Source: Thermogemmatispora sp042408965 (GTDB lineage: Bacteria > Chloroflexota > Ktedonobacteria > Ktedonobacterales > Ktedonobacteraceae). Taken from it: DNA of 64,000 nt. The stretch covers positions 14,020 through 78,019 of the forward strand of contig JBHOQN010000144.1 of NCBI GenBank assembly GCA_042408965.1. The letters run 5' to 3'. Below, one piece after another: positions 16,234 to 23,821 of this stretch. Each line of letters opens with the position of its first letter. Position 1 is the first letter of the stretch. Below the pieces are notes generated by a model. That model was not told the origin of the DNA. It made no database searches and saw nothing but the letters and a program-made list of their open reading frames with translations. A program made the position numbers and the translations under genes.

Positions 16234-17073
16234 CTACTGCTCCAGGCGCCCCCTGATCGTCTCGGCGAAGCTCTCCAGATCAGCGAGACGCTGCTGGAGA
16301 TGTTCATAGAGGAGGTCGCGCTGCAGCGCTCCCGGATCACGAATCAGCGTATCGCGCAGGTCGGTGAGGACCTCCAGGCGATAGGCCAGGTTCCGCGGAA
16401 TAATCTGCTGTGCGGCCACAATGCTGAGGAGTTCATGATAGTCTTCGGGACGGCGCAGGCCCAGGGCAGCGACCAGGATGCTGCAGATCTGCAGACAGGC
16501 CTCAATAGCGAGCTGCAGGTAGCGCTCTGCCAGCCCATAGATGCGATAGTCGCTCGTGAACTCCTCGCGCCGGGTCTCTCGCAGGCCGCGCAGGATACCG
16601 GTGGCCTCGCTGAGCTGCTGCAGATGGCGCTGTACCAGATCCTTGTCGACTGGCAGAATCTGGCGCTGCAGGCGGCGGCTGAGCGCCTGGTTCTGAATCT
16701 CATCGAAGCGCTTGAAGTCCAGATAGTCCATGATGGCCCGAGTCTCAAACATGACGCGCCGCTTCTCATCGCGGCTGTAGAGAATCTGGCCATATTTGAT
16801 GACCTGGAGCTTGAGCAGCAGGGAGGCCTGATTGAGAATCATCACGTCGATGTTCTCCGTCTCCAGACGCTTGGCCAGCTCACTGAAAAAATAGAGCTGG
16901 TAGTCCAGGAACTGATCCGACTTAATCTGATCCATCAGGAGAATAGCGATGTCAATATCGCTCAGTTCCCCGAAGGGGGTACGACGTTTCAAGGCCCCGG
17001 TGAGGTAGGCAGCATTCACGGGATTCTGGGCGAAGAGTTGATTGAGCTGTGCCTGCTTCTCGAAGAGATTCAT
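16234..17073 (-). CDS. Fused MNT-type nucleotidyltransferase and HEPN (DUF86-like) protein
   Basis: The start at 17073 (MNLFEKQ) follows GGAGG; the product has 279 residues. Residues ~1-110 are a minimal nucleotidyltransferase: YLTGALKRRTPFGELSDIDIAIL has a G-[S/A] helix followed by the catalytic D-x-D. Residues ~125-279 match the all-helical HEPN/DUF86 toxin fold, ending LRDTLIRDPGALQRDLLYEHL and LADLESFAETIRGRL. In two-gene MntA-HepT systems these domains are separate proteins and HepT carries R-x4-H-x-Y. Here that position reads R-D-T-L-I-R-D-P, so the His and Tyr are missing. The fused HEPN domain probably lacks RNase activity. Confidence 0.75.
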   Translation of the reverse strand: MNLFEKQAQLNQLFAQNPVNAAYLTGALKRRTPFGELSDIDIAILLMDQIKSDQFLDYQLYFFSELAKRLETENIDVMILNQASLLLKLQVIKYGQILYSRDEKRRVMFETRAIMDYLDFKRFDEIQNQALSRRLQRQILPVDKDLVQRHLQQLSEATGILRGLRETRREEFTSDYRIYGLAERYLQLAIEACLQICSILVAALGLRRPEDYHELLSIVAAQQIIPRNLAYRLEVLTDLRDTLIRDPGALQRDLLYEHLQQRLADLESFAETIRGRLEQ

Positions 17074-17265
17074 CAGCATCCTCCGATACAGACCCTTGAA
17101 GACTGTCGTTGACAGCGGCAGGGTTCCAGGAGTGACCCCCGCCTGTTAAGAGGCTGAAGGGACTTCCAGTGTATAGCCAGGACGATCAGGTAGACTCTAT
17201 CTCTATTCTACCATAGAAGTGGCCTCTGCTGGCCTCTAGCCGACGTTGCCAGCTCCGGGAGATGG

Positions 17266-17685
17266 TCAGCCTTCGACCCATGCTTCTCCGTCGATCGAGA
17301 CCTCTTTTTTCCAGATAGGCACGGTGGTTTTCAGGGTATCGATGATGTAGCGGCAGGCGGCGAAGGCCTCCGCACGGTGCGGTGTGGCGACGACGATGAT
17401 CACGCTGGCCTCGCCGATCTCCAGCCGCCCGAGGCGGTGGGCGACGGCGACGCGCTCTGCTCCCCAGCGCCGCCGCGCCTCATCGATGATGCCGCGAATC
17501 TGCTGCTCAGCCATCTCGGGGTAGGCGTCGTACTCAAGATAGCGAATCTCCTTGCCGCGCGCGTGGTTGCGCACGACTCCCTCGAACACCACAATCGCTC
17601 CCGCTTCCGGTGCGGCCACAGCCGCCACCAGCGCCTCACGGTCAAGTGGCTCGCGGGTGATCTGGATCACTGGCTCCATAGGCAC
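17266..17685 (-). CDS. moaE: Molybdopterin synthase catalytic subunit MoaE
   Basis: The 139-residue protein matches MoaE: GAIVVFEGVVRNHARGKEI, LEYDAYPEMAEQQI, VAVAHRLGRLEIGEASV, HRAEAFAACRYIIDTLK, and the catalytic PIWKKE with the essential lysines. It transfers sulfur from MoaD thiocarboxylate to precursor Z to make molybdopterin. Two starts are possible, GTG 17685 and ATG 17679. The gene overlaps the end of moaD by 19 nt, so translation is coupled. A molybdopterin-dependent oxidoreductase lies at 51.2-53.5 kb. Confidence 0.92.
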   Translation of the reverse strand: MPMEPVIQITREPLDREALVAAVAAPEAGAIVVFEGVVRNHARGKEIRYLEYDAYPEMAEQQIRGIIDEARRRWGAERVAVAHRLGRLEIGEASVIIVVATPHRAEAFAACRYIIDTLKTTVPIWKKEVSIDGEAWVEG

Positions 17686-17942
17686 GCTCTGCTTTGCTCT
17701 CCTCCTCCCAGAGGAGGGATAAAAACAAGCTCATCCTCTTCGTTGAGCGCCCGCTCGGCCGGCACGTACGTGCGATTCACGGCGCAGAGCGAACGCTCCA
17801 GGATAGATTGCAGCCCGGGGTAGCGGGCTAGCAGAGAGTCCCGCACCTCGGCTACAGTGGTGCCTGCAGGCACCGTCAGCGTCTCCTCATGCGCGCCAAC
17901 GATTTCACGCAGTGCCGCGAAGTAGCGAATGCGTATCTTCAT
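17667..17942 (-). CDS. moaD: MoaD-type molybdopterin synthase sulfur carrier with C-terminal extension
   Basis: The 91-residue protein has the ubiquitin-like MoaD fold (MKIRIRYFAALREIVG, VPAGTTVAEVRDSLLARYP, NRTYVPAERALNEEDELVFIPPLGGG). In active MoaD the chain ends at Gly-Gly, which is adenylated and thiocarboxylated. Here the frame continues after GGG with ten residues (EQSRACLWSQ) before TGA. Either a protease exposes the Gly-Gly end, or the tail arises from the overlap with moaE. The ATG at 17942 has no ribosome site and its -10 lies 7 nt upstream, suggesting a leaderless message. Confidence 0.85.
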   Translation of the reverse strand: MKIRIRYFAALREIVGAHEETLTVPAGTTVAEVRDSLLARYPGLQSILERSLCAVNRTYVPAERALNEEDELVFIPPLGGGEQSRACLWSQ

Positions 17943-17949
17943 AGCACAC

Positions 17950-17963
17950 AGTATAGCACGCAG
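17950..17963 (-). promoter_or_regulatory. Extended -10 promoter abutting the moaD start
   Basis: CTGCGTGCTATACT on the minus strand ends 7 nt before the moaD ATG (17942), placing the transcript start at the start codon. No Shine-Dalgarno sequence fits in between. Confidence 0.55.
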
Positions 17964-17998
17964 GCGCTTGTACTGTACAGCCAGCCGCGGTCCGGAAG

Positions 17999-19543
17999 CT
18001 AGCCGGCGGCGCCGCGACGCAGCACAAATGCGGCCAGGGTACGCACAGCGATCCCTGTGGCCCCTTTCTCCTGATACGGCTTCGGGCTGTCGCTGAAGCT
18101 AGTTCCGGCGATGTCCAGGTGGGCCCAGGAGGCCGCGCCGGCGAAGTGTTCCAGAATCTTGGCGGCCGTGATCGCTGAGGCTGGCCGCCCGCCAGTCTGC
18201 TTGATGTCGGCGATCTCGCTTCTGATCTGCTCGCTGTACTCCTCATCCAGCGGCATCTCCCAGAGCTTCTCCCCTACCGTCTGCCCCGCGGCGATCAATT
18301 CCTGGCTCAGTGTGTGGTCGTTGCTGAACAGTCCCGTGTAGACTGTGCCGAGCGCGACATGGATCCCTCCCGTGAGCGTGGCCACGTCGATGATCGGTGA
18401 GAGGCCCTCGCGAGCGGCATAGGACATGGCGTCGGCCAGAATCAGGCGTCCCTCGGCGTCCGTATTGACAATCTCGATCGTTTTACCATTCATGAGACGC
18501 AGGATATCGCCTGGCCGATAGGCGCGGCTGCCGGTCATGTTTTCAGTGGTTGGCACGAGCGCCGTGACATTGACTGCAGGTTTGAGGCGGGCGATGATCT
18601 GCATGGCTCCCAGCACGGCGGCGGCCCCGGCCATATCGCCCTTCATCGTAACCATGCCCTCCTGCGTTTTCAGCGAGAGGCCGCCGCTGTCGAAGGTAAT
18701 GCCCTTGCCCACGAGGGCGATACCTCTCGTGTGGTCTGTAGGTGCTCCGCGATAGCGCAGAATCACCAGGTATGGTGGCTCGCCGCTACCGCTGGAGACC
18801 GCCAGCAGTCCGCCCATGCCCAGCGCCTCCATCTGAGGGCGCTCCAACACCTCGTACTCCAGATTCCAGGTCTCGGCCAGGTGATGGGCACGACGCGCCA
18901 GCTCCGCAGGGGTCAGCACATTGGGTGGCTCATTCACCAGATCGCGTGCAAAGTTTGTGCCCTCGGCCATGATGCGGCCGCGCTCGAGCGCCGCTGTGAG
19001 TTCCTCTGACGGCCCCTCCTGACTCACAATCATAATCGCAGAGATGTCGCTCGGCTTGCCACGCTGACCCGTTTTGTACTGCTGGAAGCGATAGAGTCCG
19101 AGCAGGCAGCCCTCGATCTGGGCCTGGACAGCGGCGGCGGCCGAGAGGCTGCTGTCGCTGAAGGCATCGGTAAGGGCCAGTGCCAGGCGGCTGACTCCCG
19201 TCTCCTGCAGGGCCCGTGCCACACAGGCGCAGGTGCGCCGCAGGGTGCGAGCCTCCTGCCCGTTGAGTGCACCCAGACCGAGCACGACGACCCGCTCGGC
19301 CGGCAGCCTCCCCAGGGTATAGAAAGTGGTGATCTGGCCCGCCTCTCCCCTGATGATACCGCGTGCGCAGCTCTGGCTGATCACACCACCCAGGGCGGCG
19401 TCCACGGCCTGCGCCGACGGAGTCAGGCGAGCTTCCTGCTCCGACGGTGTTGTGAGGACGCCGACCACCAGAGCGCTGCACTCTATCTCGCTGACTGTCT
19501 GTGTTGTCAGTTGCATCTCCATACGATCCACTCGCTCCTTCAT
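17999..19543 (-). CDS. pepA: Leucyl aminopeptidase (M17, PepA)
   Basis: The 514 residues match cytosol aminopeptidase PepA. The N-terminal macro-like domain is followed by the catalytic domain with VGKGITFDSGGLSLK, MKGDMAGAAAVLGAM and the signature NTDAEGRLILADAM, which provide the two-metal ligands and catalytic Lys/Arg. It releases N-terminal residues from peptides in the cytosol as a hexamer. The ATG at 19543 lies 4 nt after the response regulator stop; an inner ATG (19522) after AAGGAG is an alternative. It is co-directional with the two-component genes upstream and moaD downstream. Confidence 0.93.
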   Translation of the reverse strand: MKERVDRMEMQLTTQTVSEIECSALVVGVLTTPSEQEARLTPSAQAVDAALGGVISQSCARGIIRGEAGQITTFYTLGRLPAERVVVLGLGALNGQEARTLRRTCACVARALQETGVSRLALALTDAFSDSSLSAAAAVQAQIEGCLLGLYRFQQYKTGQRGKPSDISAIMIVSQEGPSEELTAALERGRIMAEGTNFARDLVNEPPNVLTPAELARRAHHLAETWNLEYEVLERPQMEALGMGGLLAVSSGSGEPPYLVILRYRGAPTDHTRGIALVGKGITFDSGGLSLKTQEGMVTMKGDMAGAAAVLGAMQIIARLKPAVNVTALVPTTENMTGSRAYRPGDILRLMNGKTIEIVNTDAEGRLILADAMSYAAREGLSPIIDVATLTGGIHVALGTVYTGLFSNDHTLSQELIAAGQTVGEKLWEMPLDEEYSEQIRSEIADIKQTGGRPASAITAAKILEHFAGAASWAHLDIAGTSFSDSPKPYQEKGATGIAVRTLAAFVLRRGAAG

Positions 19544-19547
19544 GTTG

Positions 19548-19976
19548 CTATGATTCCTGTGCAGGTGGCTGCATCAGAAAGCGGTCGACCAGCTCAAGAA
19601 GCTGGCGGGGTTTGAACGGTTTCAGCAGATAATCGCTGTATTCGGCTGCAGCGGCAGCCTCGAACGCCTCGCTGAGCGTGTAGGCCGTCACTGCGACGAT
19701 GGGTACAGTTTGCAGAGCTGGGTGCGTGCGAATCAAGCGCATCGTACCGTAGCCATCCAGAACGGGCATAGACAGGTCTGTCAGAATCAGGTCCACTCGT
19801 GGGTCTTGTTCCAGCAGATCAAGGGCCTCACGTCCATTCGCTGCGGAGAGACAGCGGTAGCCGCGTGTGGAGAGGACGCGCTCCATCAGGATGCGGTCAG
19901 AGGCCTCGTTTTCAATGATGAGGATCGTCCTCTGGTGGCTGGTCGCAGCAGATGTCTCCATCATCTCATGTTCCAC
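19548..19976 (-). CDS. Single-domain response regulator
   Basis: The 142-residue protein is a lone receiver domain: ILIIENEASDRILMERVL (acidic pocket), DLILTDLSMPVLDGYG with the phospho-acceptor Asp, IVAVTAY with the conserved Thr, and YLLKPFKPRQLLELV with the conserved Lys. There is no output domain, so it must act through protein contact. The start lies 17 nt after the histidine kinase stop, which makes the kinase its likely phosphodonor. Confidence 0.9.
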   Translation of the reverse strand: MEHEMMETSAATSHQRTILIIENEASDRILMERVLSTRGYRCLSAANGREALDLLEQDPRVDLILTDLSMPVLDGYGTMRLIRTHPALQTVPIVAVTAYTLSEAFEAAAAAEYSDYLLKPFKPRQLLELVDRFLMQPPAQES

Positions 19977-19993
19977 TCAGATATGGGATAGTG

Positions 19994-21841
19994 TCAGGGG
20001 CGTCCCTTTGGCGTGGGAGCGGTGGGCAGGACAAAAGAAAAGATCGAGCCCTGGCCTGGCATACTTTCGACGAAGACCTCTCCTCCCTGGAGTTCCACCA
20101 GTTTACGTGCGATGGTCAGGCCCAGGCCGGTACCCCCAAACTTGCGAGCTGTGCCGCTATCGGCCTGGCGGAAAGCCTCGAAGATGTACTCCAGGGCCGC
20201 CGGTGAGATGCCGATGCCACTATCGTGTACAGCAATACGCAGCATATCATAGCGTTCCATAGGAGTGCAACGGATAGTAATACCACCGTGCTCCGTGAAC
20301 TTAATGGCGTTGGAGACCATATTCACGAGGACCTGGCGGAGGCGATAGCTATCGGCCAGCACCTGCGGGAGGCCATCAGCGATTTCAAGGTGCAGGGAGA
20401 GATCTCTGGCCTGGGCCAGCGGCTTCAACTGGTCCACTACTTCGCGCAGACAGCCCTCAACGGCCAGCGGCTCGATGCGCACCTCCAGGCGATCAGCCTC
20501 AATCTTCGAGAGATCGAGCATATCGTTGACGAGGTGCGAGAGGTCCTCGGCGCGGCGAATCATGAAGCGGATGTGTTCCTCCTGCTCGGTGCTCAGATTC
20601 CCCTCCACGAAGCCATCGACCAGCAGCGAGCCATAGCTGATGATACTATGGAGGGGAGCGCGCAGCTCGTGGGTTACAGTGGCCAGGAACTGCGACTTCA
20701 GCTGATTGGCGCGCTCGAGCGCCACGTTTTTCTCTTTGACCTCAGCGAAGAGCAGGGCATCCTGGATCGCCATGGCAGCCTGAATGGCGGCAGTGCTCAG
20801 GAGGAACGTATCGCGCTGGGTCATCTGGTAGGGCTGCTCCGAGTAGAGCAGAATAGCGCCGATGGTCTCGTCCTGCAGCAGCAGAGGAGTGGCAATCACC
20901 GCCCCGTAGCCAGCCTCCAGGGCGAGGCGCGCCCAACGCTCCTGACGCTCCTGGTAGATAGCCTGTACATGCTCGCCATAGACGATTTTCTGCTTCTGCA
21001 TGGCCATGCGAGCCAGCAGGAGATCCAGTTCTCGCAGGGCTTCCTGAGGGATGCGTGGCTGAGGCGGCTCGAGGCGGCTCGAGGCAGCCTGAAGGCGCGG
21101 TGGGCGGATCACCCGACGGCGGGAGAGCGTGGGATTGCTGCGGGGAAGGGCGGCCATCTTAGTGGTAGCCGCTAGCGTAATATCGGCCTGAGGATCGGTG
21201 TAAACGCGCACATTCCCACGCTGCGAGGAGTCGCCAGTGAGAATCGCCGTACGCTGCGGGTGACTGGTCCAGAGAGCCACGGCCCAGGGAGCAAGGTGAT
21301 CACGTCCGTAGAGGAGCAGCGTGACCTGTTTGACATGCATAATCATCCCGAGGCGAGCGACGATCTCCGCCAGCAAGTGCTCCAGGTTCAGTGTAGAGAT
21401 AAGGGCATCGCTCATACTCAACAGGTCGCTGAGTTGCCTGGTCAGGAGACGGCTCTCGGCGTCCTGGAGAGAGAGCGCGCTGCTGAGGCGCTGAAAGGTT
21501 GCGGCGAGCGCTTCCAGCTCATATGCGCTTTGCTGCTCGCTCGCCATTGCTGGCTCAGGTGAAGTGGGCAAAGGGAGGCGAGCAGCGTCAGCCAGCAGCG
21601 CTCTCAGCGGACGTGTCATCAGCAGGCGAACAGAGAGCGCGTAGAGAGTGAAGCAGAGCGTAAAGGAGAAGACAGCCAGTGTAGCCAGCGCCAGCCAGAT
21701 GCGGGCGGGGGTAGCGCGGTGCAGAGCTGCGGTGTTGAGGAGAAGCCAGGAGCAGCCCAGAAAGAGAGCCAGACAGAGCAGCAACGCCAGCCCTGCCACC
21801 AGTAGTAACCTGCCTGTCGATGATCGCACAATCAGACGCAT
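19994..21841 (-). CDS. Membrane sensor histidine kinase with GAF domain
   Basis: From ATG 21841 the product has 615 residues. Two membrane helices (LLLVAGLALLLCLALFLGCS and IWLALATLAVFSFTLCFTLY) flank only a short loop, then a HAMP-like linker and a GAF-like region interrupted by a Pro/Arg-rich insert. The HisKA motif FLATVTHELRAPLHSI carries the phospho-His. The ATPase has N-box VNMVSNAIKFTEHG, G1 VHDSGIGI and G2 GGTGLGLTIARKL. Sensing is probably cytosolic or within the membrane. A response regulator follows directly. The start is chosen over 21859 and 21964 because AAAGGG lies upstream; support is weak. Confidence 0.88.
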   Translation of the reverse strand: MRLIVRSSTGRLLLVAGLALLLCLALFLGCSWLLLNTAALHRATPARIWLALATLAVFSFTLCFTLYALSVRLLMTRPLRALLADAARLPLPTSPEPAMASEQQSAYELEALAATFQRLSSALSLQDAESRLLTRQLSDLLSMSDALISTLNLEHLLAEIVARLGMIMHVKQVTLLLYGRDHLAPWAVALWTSHPQRTAILTGDSSQRGNVRVYTDPQADITLAATTKMAALPRSNPTLSRRRVIRPPRLQAASSRLEPPQPRIPQEALRELDLLLARMAMQKQKIVYGEHVQAIYQERQERWARLALEAGYGAVIATPLLLQDETIGAILLYSEQPYQMTQRDTFLLSTAAIQAAMAIQDALLFAEVKEKNVALERANQLKSQFLATVTHELRAPLHSIISYGSLLVDGFVEGNLSTEQEEHIRFMIRRAEDLSHLVNDMLDLSKIEADRLEVRIEPLAVEGCLREVVDQLKPLAQARDLSLHLEIADGLPQVLADSYRLRQVLVNMVSNAIKFTEHGGITIRCTPMERYDMLRIAVHDSGIGISPAALEYIFEAFRQADSGTARKFGGTGLGLTIARKLVELQGGEVFVESMPGQGSIFSFVLPTAPTPKGRP

Positions 21842-22162
21842 GCCAGCCCTTTGCCTCATTGAAAAGTAAGGGGAGGACGGGGTGCCAGCTCGTCCTCCCC
21901 CTACCGCGCGATGCACTGTCGCAGCGCATCGCGAGGCTCTGAGAGGCGCGCGTGCAAACCCCATGGGGAAAAGGTTGCACGAATATTAGATGAACGCTAC
22001 AAGCTGCTCGTCGAGGTGGATCTGCTTGCTCACGGACATCCCGCCGTCCATCCCAGGCCTATCTATTATAACGTATAAGGGGGCCGTTTAGTTATCACTT
22101 TCCTGTGCGAATTTCCCCTTCTCTGGAAAATAATGACTGCGCTGTATGTTGCCTGCCCTGTC

Positions 22163-22540
22163 CTACCGTGCAGGCTCTGTGGTCACTTCCTCTATGTGTT
22201 CAACGTACCCGCTTCTCAGGAGGCGCGCGACAGTGCAGGCGATCTCCTGCTCATCGCGGTGAACCAGGCGGGCGATATCGCCCAGGCTACGTCTGCCGTC
22301 CAGGAGCAGGAAGACCAGGCGTTCACGACGGTCGAGTTGATAAATAATTTCGGGCCTGGTCGCTCCCGGAGCGGCGCGGAAATACACATCGTACCTCACA
22401 GTGCTCTCCGGCCCGGCGGTGGCCGAAGCGCGCTCCCTGGCTGAATCGGGAGGAGGTAGCGCTGTGGAGGTCAATAGGACAGGCGCATCGCGCGTTGACG
22501 TGTGCTTCAAATATTTGCTGAAACCCCATGCTCGTGTCAT
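22163..22540 (-). CDS. Unknown protein with C-terminal winged-helix-like region
   Basis: The start at 22540 (MTRAWGFSKYLKH) follows a perfect AGGAGG at 6-7 nt. The 125-residue product has a disordered Thr/Ser/Pro-rich N-terminal half. A helical C-terminal half (RRERLVFLLLDGRRSLGDIARLVHRDEQEIACTVARLLRSGYVE) looks like a small winged helix with LVHRDEQEIACTVARLL as a possible recognition helix. Not recognised further. It lies downstream of an ECF sigma gene in the same direction, 394 nt away. A TATAAT on its strand sits at 22626-22621. Confidence 0.65.
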   Translation of the reverse strand: MTRAWGFSKYLKHTSTRDAPVLLTSTALPPPDSARERASATAGPESTVRYDVYFRAAPGATRPEIIYQLDRRERLVFLLLDGRRSLGDIARLVHRDEQEIACTVARLLRSGYVEHIEEVTTEPAR

Positions 22541-22934
22541 CACATCCCTCCTAACCTGTTCAACTGTCATAGCTCCACCCCTGTTTTCTTGAGAGAGGCC
22601 TCAAGACCCACCACTACTACATTATACTCGTCCGGTATAGCTATGCCGAGAAGCCTTCCCATTCGGGCGAGGCGTCTCTCCTGCGTGGGAGCTGTGCAGG
22701 TGGTGTGCTGAGAGCGGCGAGGCATGGAGGTCAGAAGAGATCCTGCCGGAGCCGGGCTGAGCAAGGCCAGGCGAGACGGAAGGCGAGCGCCCGGCAGATG
22801 GCGCATGCTGCGAGGACTGGCCCATGAGGGGGACTGGTCCATGATCAAGAGGATGACAGACCTGGGAGGCATGCGCGGCTGACCTTCTGGAGCGCGGGAC
22901 AGGCGCATGCAACCCCAGGGGCGACAGGCCAGAC
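22541..22934 (-). other. Intergenic region (394 nt)
   Basis: The stretch lies between the ECF sigma gene and the small downstream gene. It contains a minus-strand TATAAT at 22626-22621 that probably serves the latter. Open frames here lack ribosome sites and look like chance. No hairpin terminator was recognised. Confidence 0.4.
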
Positions 22935-23471
22935 CTATTTGGAGCCAGCGCCCCGTTCCAGGGCCTTGTAGTGCTCACGGAAGGACTGGCGGGCGCGGGA
23001 GAGGTACATCTTCACGCCACTCTCAGCGATGTTCAGAGCCTGAGCGATCTCGCTATAAGAGAAGCCTTCCTGCGTATAGAGGAGGAGCGCGGCCCGATAC
23101 TGCTGGGGCATCCGACGCAGAGCCGCGCGGACCAGCTCCGTCGTCGTATAGACCTCCTGGGGGTCAGCGCTCTCCACATCCGCCGGCTCATGGTCCAGAT
23201 CCTGCCACGGCAGCCAGGCAATCAGCTTACGCCGCCGTAACGCATCATAGGCGGTGTTAGTAGCGATACGATAGAGCCAGGCCGACACCTTGAGGTTGCC
23301 GTCCATCTTGGGAAGGGCACGAAAAGCCTTCAGGAAGGTATCCTGCGTCAGATCATCTGCCTGCTCGCGGTCTCCTACCAGATGATATACATAGTTATAA
23401 ATAGGCGTTTTATACTCGTCGTAGATCTGATCGAATGACCAGGTACTTTCTTTAGTTTCCGCCCTAGCCAT
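22935..23471 (-). CDS. ECF RNA polymerase sigma factor (sigma-70 region 2 and 4)
   Basis: The 178-residue protein has region 2 (FDQIYDEYKTPIYNYVYHLVGDREQADDLTQDTFLKAFRAL) and region 2.4 (VSAWLYRIATNTAYDALRRRK), then a short linker and region 4 (LRRMPQQYRAALLLYTQEGFSYSEIAQALNIAESGVKMYLSRARQSF). It directs RNA polymerase to alternative promoters. No anti-sigma gene is adjacent, so control is unclear. It shares the segment RRRKLIAWLPW with the second ECF factor of the window (RRRRLISWLPL), indicating a related pair. The start at 23471 follows AAGGGA. Confidence 0.9.
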   Translation of the reverse strand: MARAETKESTWSFDQIYDEYKTPIYNYVYHLVGDREQADDLTQDTFLKAFRALPKMDGNLKVSAWLYRIATNTAYDALRRRKLIAWLPWQDLDHEPADVESADPQEVYTTTELVRAALRRMPQQYRAALLLYTQEGFSYSEIAQALNIAESGVKMYLSRARQSFREHYKALERGAGSK

Positions 23472-23821
23472 GCGCTACGTCCCTTCGATGACTATAGCTA
23501 TAACCTGTCCGTTCCCTCAGGTAATAACTACACATCGCCGGGCCAGGCGCGCATCCTGCAGGCGATTGCAGAAGGTAGAGACTGCTTCTGTGTAGTGGAA
23601 CGGACGACGTGCACCTTTGTAACATGGCGCTGTTCACAACGCTGCTCTCGTGTGCTGCTTACCATGTTAGCATATTTAGCGGGTTCGTTGAAAACGGTTC
23701 TGTTTGTGTTAGTACTATTTGGGGGGCCGCGTCTTTGCCGAAAGAGGGGCAATTATGATACCATACACAGCGGGAATCATCATTCCAAATCTTTCGGAAG
23801 CGTCACAAGGAGAGCGCCTGT
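23472..23821. other. Divergent intergenic region between the ECF sigma gene and mtnA
   Basis: About 350 nt, more AT-rich than the surroundings near 23660-23760. A plus-strand TATGAT lies at 23754-23759 and a minus-strand TATAGT near 23490. No gene is visible. Regulatory sites are likely but no repeat was identified. Confidence 0.4.

Noticed and set aside
20225..21175. 316-codon open frame on the plus strand opposite the histidine kinase
   Set aside because: It lies antisense to clear HisKA/ATPase motifs, has no ribosome site, and the protein has no recognisable domain. GC-rich codon use produces such frames.
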